Assembly (NCBI GenBank): GCA_963818985.1
Contig: CAWFUJ010000009.1
Coordinates: forward strand, 1-64,000
Source of the DNA: JAFEDN01 sp963818985
Lineage (GTDB): Bacteria > Pseudomonadota > Gammaproteobacteria > Coxiellales > Coxiellaceae
Reading direction: 5' to 3'
Length of the DNA: 64,000 nt
Shown: piece by piece, positions 26,659-35,700 of the stretch
Numbering within the stretch: the first letter of the stretch is position 1
Layout of the letters: every line of letters starts with the position of its first letter
Position numbers and translations under genes: made by a program
Notes under the pieces: generated by a model
Told to the model about the DNA's origin: nothing
What the model saw: the letters and a program-made list of their open reading frames with translations, nothing else
Databases searched by the model: none

Positions 26659-27963
26659 ATGGATATTCAATGGTTTTTAATCGATGATCTTCGACCTTAT
26701 GAGCGGAATCCGCGTAAAAATGCGAAAGCCGTTGATAAGGTGGCGGACAGTTTAAAAACCTATGGCTGGCAACAAGTGATCGTGGTGGATAAAGACCATA
26801 TTATTATTGCGGGTCACACGCGTTGGCTGGCTGCTAAAAAATTGAAGATGGAAAAAGTACCGGTTTTTATTGCGCACCATCTCACACCCGAACAAGTCAA
26901 AGCCTATCGCATCGCCGATAATCGGCTGAGTGAAGAAGCTGAATGGGATTCAGATTTATTACGCCAGGAACTAGAATCATTAAAAGAACTGGACGTGGAC
27001 TTGTCATTAACCGCCTTCAATGAAATTGAATTAACCAAATTACTCGGCACATTATCAGAACCGGACGAAGAATCGGCGGAATGGTTGACACCGCAAAACA
27101 TCGCGATCAGTCAACCGGGTGATATTTGGGAGCTGGAGCGCCATCGCCTGATGTGCGGTGACGCCACCTCCCCGGATGATTTAACTCGATTAATGGATGG
27201 CGCCAAAGCGGATTTGGTCTTTACCGATCCGCCCTATAACGTCGATTATCTTCAGGAGCGTGGTGCTTTCAAGGGACGGCGAATTCAAAATGACCATATG
27301 AATCCAGAGCAGTATCTCCAGTTTTTACAAACCGCTTTCGCCAGTGCGGTGACTGTGGTCAAACCGGAAGCGGCTTGGTATGTCTGCCATGCCTCCCAAT
27401 TTCAGGACTTAGTCAAGCAGACTTTGGAATCCAACTATTTACTCATCAGTTCCCAAATTATTTGGGCAAAGAATCATTTTGTACTGAATCGGAGCCGTTA
27501 CAAAACGCAGCATGAACCCATTTTCTATGCTTACCGTAAAGGCCAAACGGATGCATGGTATGGGGATCGTGCGCAAAGTACGCTCTGGTCTTTCGATAAA
27601 CCGCTGTTACGCAATCTCAATATACTTTTAGCTGTGGGATATTATCTGCAATTCGGGAAAACCCAATTTTGCCCAACTTCACCATTGATGCTCGGTATCT
27701 CCTGGAAATTCAGGGGGCCTGTTTTTGTACAGAGAGGTGGGGTGCTGTATTGTATCGGTTTTATTACCTCCGCAATGGCTAGCATCCCTGAAGCATTGCA
27801 ATTATATTGGAAATCTTTGCCTGAGAGAACTGAGAGCCATAGAAGAGTAAACTATTTTCAGTCCGGCTTCATGAATCGAAATAGAACACTAGAGGACTTA
27901 GAAGACGCGAAGGAGCAAATCAACGAAAACGAAGCGAGATTTGACAGAATTACAATTCAATAA
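26659..27963 (+). pseudogene. ParB-N/adenine-N6 DNA methylase, C-terminus replaced
   Basis: 434 codons. Residues 1-100 form a ParB/Srx-like nuclease domain (IAGHTRWLAAKKL). Residues 150-320 are a phage-type N6-adenine methylase with the catalytic motif DPPYNVDY and the sequence HEPIFYAYRKG, TLWSFDKP. In this family the target motif comes first and the SAM-binding FxGxG motif follows; here homology stops right after FDKPLLRNL, about position 27615, where HPTMKP and FGGSGS should come. The DNA becomes more AT-rich and the rest (about 110 residues) is unrelated. Without a SAM site it should be inactive. The 3' portion may belong to whatever the next gene represents. Confidence 0.75.
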
Positions 27964-28546
27964 TTTTTCTACCGGGCGAGGTCAAGCGATATGTATTGGT
28001 CATTATGACTGTATTGAGAGTGAAGAACAAGCTCGTTTTGGATTAGTGAACCTTGATTTTAATTTTTTAGTTCCTAAAAAGCCTGCACCAAAACTGCGAG
28101 AAAAATCGCCTGAATTATATAAATACATTAATGAAAAACGGTATAAACCCCAAACTGAAGAAGAAAAAAAATCTTCCCCTGACGCTTATATCAGCTTCAC
28201 CAATTTAATTAATTACATAGCATTATATGCGGACGATATCACCAAAGAAATTGTGATGTCTAGTAAAAATCTGGAATTTCTGGATGAAATTAAAAGTCAT
28301 TTTTTATTATGGCCCTATGCATTGCAACAAAATGTCATTCCTGATTTTAAAATAAAACCAAAATTGGAAAAAGTAATGATGTTAACTTGTGAACCCAATG
28401 AAACCGATTTCGGAAAATTAGACAGAGTGAAAGTGTTCATATATCCGCAAGAGGACAGTGAATCTAAGTGGTATTGTCTCATGGTTTCCCGTAAAATAAA
28501 ACCATATCTTTTTGAGATGGAAACAAAAGCGATTATCAAATTTTAG
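27941..28546 (+). CDS. Hypothetical protein, 201 residues
   Basis: Unrecognised, AT-rich, soluble. The only start available near the beginning is TTG 27941, inside the end of the preceding frame, without a clear binding site, so it may be the continuation of that frame after a lost base rather than an independent gene. The text has alternating Lys-rich and hydrophobic strands (VMMLTCEPNETDF, VKVFIYPQEDSESKWYCLM), suggesting an alpha/beta domain. Confidence 0.4.
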   Translation: MTELQFNNFSTGRGQAICIGHYDCIESEEQARFGLVNLDFNFLVPKKPAPKLREKSPELYKYINEKRYKPQTEEEKKSSPDAYISFTNLINYIALYADDITKEIVMSSKNLEFLDEIKSHFLLWPYALQQNVIPDFKIKPKLEKVMMLTCEPNETDFGKLDRVKVFIYPQEDSESKWYCLMVSRKIKPYLFEMETKAIIKF

Positions 28547-28563
28547 CAAGGAATATAAGCACT

Positions 28564-29352
28564 TTGAATGTGGTAGGGAGAGAATATAAATTAACAAATC
28601 CGGATCGGCAGGCAGTACTTGCGCATGATAAAATAAAAAATTATGTGTGCCAGGCTGAAGAGAGTGATGAGCAATGTTGGCCGCAAGCTTTTCTTGTGCC
28701 TATATTAAGAATCCCGAATGTAATAGAAACAGAATTTGCTCAAAAGCTTATGTTAAAAATATATAGCTACTGCTTACTGAGTAGCCAAAATAGATTGGAA
28801 TTTGGCAGAATAAAATATAAAGATCCGGAAGATGTTGATATACAACCTAAAACATATATGACTGAAGACTTTTTTGAAAAGCATATGGGGGAGGGATCCT
28901 CAAAGCAAAGTAAGAAAAAAGCAGATACAGTGGCCCAGAAAAGATTAGATCAAGGCAATGTGGCCTGTTCTACCATGATTAATGCAACGGAGTTGGACAC
29001 TTTAAATGGTGAAATTAAAAGTAAAAATACCAGTGGCTATTACCAGGCGGTGCACACTTATTTAGAAACGGAAGGAAAATTACCTCAAATCATAGAAAGT
29101 GTATTTTTCCAAACCCAAAATGCATATCAGCTCCATAGTAGAAGAAAAACAGGCTATACCAGCACGATAGGTAAGACAAGGAATCGTGAGCAGTTTTATT
29201 ATAGTGTTTTTTGTAAATCTCAAACTTACTATCTCTCACATTTTGCTGGCCCTACAGAGAAAAAGAGCTGGCAAAAAGTAGGGGCTGAAAAGTTAGCTAG
29301 TACTGGCTTGGAGAGCGAGGATCGGCATCCCTTTTATTATAAACTCAAGTGA
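28564..29352 (+). CDS. Hypothetical protein, 262 residues
   Basis: Unrecognised, AT-rich, Lys- and Tyr-rich soluble protein. AAGGA lies some 11 bases before TTG 28564; GTG 28570 is another possible start. It follows the 201-residue gene by 17 bases and likely shares its transcript. Neither gene has a transmembrane segment. Confidence 0.4.
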   Translation: MNVVGREYKLTNPDRQAVLAHDKIKNYVCQAEESDEQCWPQAFLVPILRIPNVIETEFAQKLMLKIYSYCLLSSQNRLEFGRIKYKDPEDVDIQPKTYMTEDFFEKHMGEGSSKQSKKKADTVAQKRLDQGNVACSTMINATELDTLNGEIKSKNTSGYYQAVHTYLETEGKLPQIIESVFFQTQNAYQLHSRRKTGYTSTIGKTRNREQFYYSVFCKSQTYYLSHFAGPTEKKSWQKVGAEKLASTGLESEDRHPFYYKLK

Positions 29353-29744
29353 TCAAAAGCTCTGATCTAAAATCGAGCTATACCGATTTGGAATAGGAAC
29401 TTGCCGGAGCAGCAGCAGGAATACGAATTATCTCTGTAAAAAATCTGGCGCATTCTCTTTTTTCTCTCGTTAATAAAAAATAGCCATTAATATGATTCTA
29501 ATCGGCCATAAAAACTTGGAAAAAACTCATCAACAAGACAAAATAATTCCAATAATACACCTTGGCCTTCTTGGCAATGATTCATTGTTGACAAATAAAT
29601 TTGATCATATCGTGGGCCAACTTTGCAATACATCCCTCTAGCTTATCCAGAATTCGCGTTTCAACAGACTGATTTATGCAACAACGCCTTTTCATCTATA
29701 TAAAATTTTGCTTCTATTAGTATTCTGTGATGGGAAATATCCCG
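29353..29744. other. Non-coding stretch between convergent genes
   Basis: No gene is supported. On the minus strand near 29680-29700 the text GGCGTTGTTGCATAAATC resembles the ends of some insertion sequences, followed by a 35-codon fragment (KLEGCIAKLAHDMIKF) that I cannot assign. It probably holds IS debris and the 3' ends of the two convergent transcripts. Confidence 0.3.
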
Positions 29745-32700
29745 CTATTGCATGGCACAAGTTACGGTCAGCGATTCATCATGACTATTATCTACTGTAG
29801 CCGATGGTGAATTTCCATCTTGTGTTACTGTCATCCTAGGTCTATTATAAAATAATGCCGCTTCAGCCTTAGTAACAGAGGGGAAATAACTTAATCCAAT
29901 TTTTTGTAATAAACGGGCAATTTGATCTAGTATTGCTACCTCTGCGGTTATTGTTAATAACCCATTTTCCCAATCAGATTTCATTTCAAATTGTTGAGTA
30001 GAAATATTTTTCCCAATCACCATTTGTTTTAATAAGTTTACCGCTGGCTCTAAAAGACTTTCCATTTTTCTGCTATCTGCCCACAGCTCAGAAGAGTTGA
30101 CGATAACTTGAATCGATAATGTATTTACATAGGGACGTTTAAATATGAATTCACAACCATTATCTTCAAATAAGCGGACTAAACTTTGTTCAAACTGACT
30201 CTCAATCATTACTAGCGGCGTAATCTTATCTTTGGTTTCTGATGAGATAGGCTTTTTCAAAGATGACAGGTGAGATGGCAACATTTTGATATCGGATTCC
30301 TTTTCTGTAAAAGGATTTCCCGTACTGCTACTGCTAGAATAACTTGAACTAGAGCTGGCACTAGCCAATATGGATAATAATTGAGTGTTTACGTTTGGTT
30401 GAGTATTATCTGTTTCAGCGATTGATGAAGCTAATAATGAGGCTTTATCTTTAGACTCTTCCTGCTGGTGAGATTTTTCCTCTGGGTTTTCTTCTAATTG
30501 CAGATGTCGCTTTTCTTCATTATTATTTTTAGAAATAGATAAAGGGGAATTCCAAATTAATAATTTATTAGATTTAAGGCTGTTTGCAGGAGAAGAAGGA
30601 TTAGACAGCATAACATCATTTTTATCTCCTTTTGTTTCTAACATTAATTCTGTCAAAACGTTTTGTCTCATTAAAAAGTCCGCGTTTCCTTTAGAAATCG
30701 TAGTCCCATTCGATGTCATAACGTCTTGAGTATACATCGTTAGACCGTCACTACAAGATTTTAAAATGGCAGTTTTGTGAGTACCTAAAAACAAACCGGA
30801 AATATCCCATAAACGACACGTGCCATCCGCCAAACCGGCAATAAGATATTTACCATTGGATGATATGGCAGCGCACATAACAAAAATATCTTTTAAAAGA
30901 ACTTGTATTTCATTGGTGTTTTTAAACCATATACAGCATCCGCCACTACCGTACAAAATAAGAATATCAAAAGATTTATCATTTTTAAATTGAAACTCTA
31001 AGTGGTTTTCAATACTGCCTCCTTTCAAATTTAATTTATAGAATTTTTCTTCTTGCAGATTATATATTTCGAAAATCTCTCTACCTCTAAGGAAAAATGC
31101 AATGCTATGATCTGTTGTTAAGGTAATATCATTAATCTCCTCACAAGGGATCGAATCTAGTAATTTTCGTTTCTCCATGTCATAGACATAGACATATTTA
31201 TTTCTATTTCGAAATTGATTACAGTAAAGCAATGCCAAGCGATCATTTACTGTAATAATTTGATTGACCGTTTCTGGAAGAAGAATTGAGAGTAATAATC
31301 TTTTCTCAACAATACCATATAAGATAATTTCCTTCTCCCCAAAATCATCAACATTATTTGTATTTCTGTAATAAAAAGCAATATTGTTTTTATATGATAA
31401 AACAACCTGATTAATAAGATGTTTACAATTAATAACTTCTACAAAGGCATTTTGCTTGATGTCATAAATAAAAACTTGAGATTCTTCTTTATCTGGAACT
31501 CCATTAATATCACTCTTATATATTAGAGCTAAATTACTACCCGATGTAATTGTTACATTAAATAAACTAGAACTGATTAGTGGATGTATTGATTTGGTTA
31601 CCACTTGTTTTGATTCAATATTGTATACAATTACCGATAAATAAGTTGAAATAAATACTATCTTATTTTCCATGGCAAACGAGATCTGGCAAACACTATC
31701 GTGATCATCAGTAGGGCAAATAATGGTATGCGATAACATTCTTTTTTCGATATCAAAAATTAAAATATGTTTTCCTATGCCGTAAATCAATGCTAATTTA
31801 CTATCTGCTGATAGAGCAACACCTTTGATTTTAAATTGACATTGGATTGGTTGTATCCAATTTTTTTCTTTTATGATATAAACATACACTTGGTTGTGGG
31901 TAACTGTATCAGTGCCATCATATAAAAACATCATTTCACGATTGGCTGTGATTTGGATAGCATTTGTAATAAATGTCTTTACTTGAAAAACCTGCCAATC
32001 ACGAATAGTGCAAAAATAACTCAATGAATGACTGCTTGCCTCACTCGAAAAATGGGATTCGTGTGGTTCAGTAATCATTAAAAAGTTTTCTACATCTATC
32101 CAAATGAGTTTGTTAGGAAAATTTGTAAGTTTTAGTCCATTCTCTCTTGGAATAGACATAAACTCTTTGTTGTAAGATGTTTCCCAATCCCAAAAATGAT
32201 AACCTTCTGTTGCACTTTGAATAAATAAATTATTCTTATGTAGAAATTGCACCACTCCGATTGTAGATTGCATTCGTTGTAATAAGATACTTTCTTTGGT
32301 GATTAAATTATATTTATAACAGTTATATTCACTATAAAAAATGCAATAAATTTTATCACTAAAAATAACTTCTTTAACAGGCTCATTTGTTTGTATAGGA
32401 GTAAGCTGTTTATGAGTTTTAAAATCATATACATCTAAAACTTGAATGCCATCTTGATGATAAAAAAAGGCCAATAAATTTTGTGAGGATATAGCAACTT
32501 TATCCACTTCCTTTTGGCACAAAATAGCCGATAAAAACTCCATTTTTTTTATATCATAAATTTGTACTTTTTTAGAATTGCTAGTTAAAAAAATATATTC
32601 ATTATCGCAAGTAAAAGTTAATGAGGAAACATTTTTTTCGCAAGTAAATACTGAATAGGCCCTTTCAGTTAAATTATAGATAATGACTTCTTTTTCAAAA

Positions 32701-35700
32701 AAATTATAAATACATGCTAAGCCACCATTATTTGAAAATTCAATTTCCCCTAACCTACTTTTGATTGTATCAATAGTTTTTCGTTGTGTAATATCATACA
32801 CTTCAATTTTATTATCATTACCACTAGTTGATAAGAAAGGCAAACTATCATCTTTGGTCAGCCCAAATTCCCCAACCTCACATTCATTTAACAATGGGTC
32901 AGGTAGAGTTTCCTGCTTACCTCTGGTTGATAAGAAAGCCAAACTACCATCTCTGGTCAGACTAAATTCCTCAATCTCACATTCATTTACCAGTGGATCA
33001 AGTAGTATTTTCTGTTTAATATCGTATAAATTTATAGTTTTACTGTTTTTGGAAAATATGAATGCTTTGCTGTTATCCGAAGTTAAAACGATTTTCTCAA
33101 TTTTTTGATCATTAGCAATTGCACTTAGGAATTTGTTATTGTGGATATCATACACTTCAATTTCTTGTTGATAATTCACGGAATAAAAAAATGCAATTGA
33201 ACAATCTTTTGATATAGCAATTTTTTCTACTTTAATTGTACAAGGGATAGTATCTAAAAAAATCTTTTTATTTAAATCGAATAACAATATTTTATATCGA
33301 CTCACAAGGAAAGCCAAATTTCCGTCACTAGTAAAATCAACATTCCTTATTTCTTTTAATTCATGAGATAAATACTTTTTTTGCTCTATGTCATAAATTT
33401 TTGTGATTGCATGATGATCACAGATAAATAGTACGTTTTTTTTAGGCGCTGAAGTAATTAATGCTTCTATTCCTGTCTCAACTTTTTGACCTATTAATTT
33501 ATCCAAAAAAGCATTTTTCAAATTACAATCAGAAAAGTTAGTTTTTCGTAAAAAAGCATTGTCTAAATTAATTCCTCTGAGATTTGCCGCTCTAAAATTA
33601 GTATGATCAAAAATTCCTTTACTCAAATCTGCCCCTGGGATAGAAATTTTTGACAAATCCATACCCGAAAAGGGAAACCGTGCCACATTGAGAATCGTGA
33701 TGGCATTGGCACTGGCCACGCTTAATTCGGGTCGCTTGCGAGAGCAATAGACCCAATGCAACAGTTTTCTCTGAAAACGCTCATCGCGTTCTGCGTAGTT
33801 TGCTAAAAACTGAACAATAGAAGGTTCGTTGTTCAGCAGACGTTGATTCAACAATAACAGAGTGGCGTCTTTTTCTTCGAGATGCTCAATCATGCGATGA
33901 GCGGCCCTGCGCTCCTGTGTTTTTTGATAAAGACTTAAGAAGGGTAAAATAGTCCGCATTTTCAATCGCAATTTTTGTTGCTTTTGTTTTTTGACTTCTG
34001 CTGTCGATGCGGTTGTTTCTCCAGATAGTTTTTTTTCATCCCGAAATCCAGCTGTTTCAGATTGAGCTTCCCACGGGACAGGACTACAGCTGAGCTCCCG
34101 ATAAATGCGGCAGGCCACAAAATACTCCCAAAGGGATTTATGAATATAACCATAACGGTTATTCCCTTGTGGCGTGATAGGGCAACCCTTCAAGACCATC
34201 TGCACCCCAGGATCACTGGTTTTAAAAAACCGGTCTAATTCATGGGATTGTAAACGACGCCCTTTTTCAGAAACGATCCACCGGCGTTGGTACAGGGCAG
34301 TGGATTGATTGGTTTTGTATAAATACAAGGCGAGGTTTTCACAAAATTCCTGATAATCGGCTGCAATCGCTTCGCCTTCATGAAACTGAAACCGTTCTAG
34401 ACTGTGAAGCCTGGCCTGCTCTAACTTCGCCGGAGTGAGTTTATCTTTGGCTCGTTTAAACCATTGTTGCATGAACATGTCGTATAAATCCAACCGGCTG
34501 ATCGTGCTTAATGACTCTTCCCGATCTCGCTTCATAGCCGGTAGAATGTCAACTAAAATGGTTAGCATAAAGGGGCGTTCAATCAACTGACGGATACTGC
34601 TGAGTTTGTCGATTTCATCTTGATATTGCTGCCAATCTGTCCAACCATCCCAGATTTCACCGGTTAAAACTTGTTGTTCGCGTTTTTGTCGTACGTATTT
34701 TTTAAGATATGTTTGCGTTTGAGTATTATCAAACGGAGCCACCCAATGAGTCAGTATCTTATCTCGCTGTAATTGATTTCTCTCATCTGTCGGAGCAAAC
34801 CAGGTTTCATACTCACCCTGACTTAATACCTCCGCCCGACAACTGATTACCATCCGACAATGAGGCCATTCATGCAGTTTATTAATGGCAAAGAGATTTT
34901 GCCCTTTTAATCCAGTTAACTCATCATACCCATCAAAAATAAATAGAAAGGGATAGCCATTTTTAGGATCTTTGAGGGTACGGATATCACTATCTGTCAA
35001 GCCCTTCTGTTTCAGTACGTCTTCAATAAACGGTTTATCCGGACGAGCTAGTTGCACCAAAGGGATAAATAAGGGGATGTAACCGCCCGATTGGTATTGT
35101 TGCCATAAAAACCGTTGCAAATAGATCCCATAAGTGGATTTACCACTACCAGCTCCCGCTGTTAAAAGTAATACCGCCTTGGATGGGTGATGAGGTGGTG
35201 TTCTATTGACAACAATGAGATGGTGTAATCCTTTCAATAAATCTTGCTTTAGTTTACGAGTCACATCCACCTGTGAATCTTGTAACAAGCTAATCGGATC
35301 GGCCGTACTGAATTGACTCAGATCACGGGCTAGTTGGGTTAAACAGGTTCTAGCGTCATCCGAAATGGCATTGAGCCAACCGGAATCGGCTTGTAAGGAT
35401 CCTTCTAAGTATTCACCTTCTCCAGTTTGACCGCAAAAATACCAACTACCCGATGCCGTCGTCTCCGTCTCAATTTGACTCGGTCGACGCTTTTTGGTGC
35501 TATCCACTTCTTCGCAATAAATCAATAAAAAACGAGTCACATCACTGCTATAAGTGCGTCGCCATTGGGCCACAAAGCCTGGATCAACTATCCCTGTCAT
35601 TCGACGGCAATCTAACGTGCAGCGACTTAAATCCAGGGTGTCAACAGCTGGTATGGTGGTGGGAATGGTTGATAAAACCGGTGCAATGCAGTGACCTAAT

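Noticed and set aside
32761..33108. 115-codon plus-strand frame opposite the NACHT gene
   Set aside because: It mirrors the 99-bp duplicated coding sequence on the other strand and has no binding site or similarity; a shadow of the real gene.
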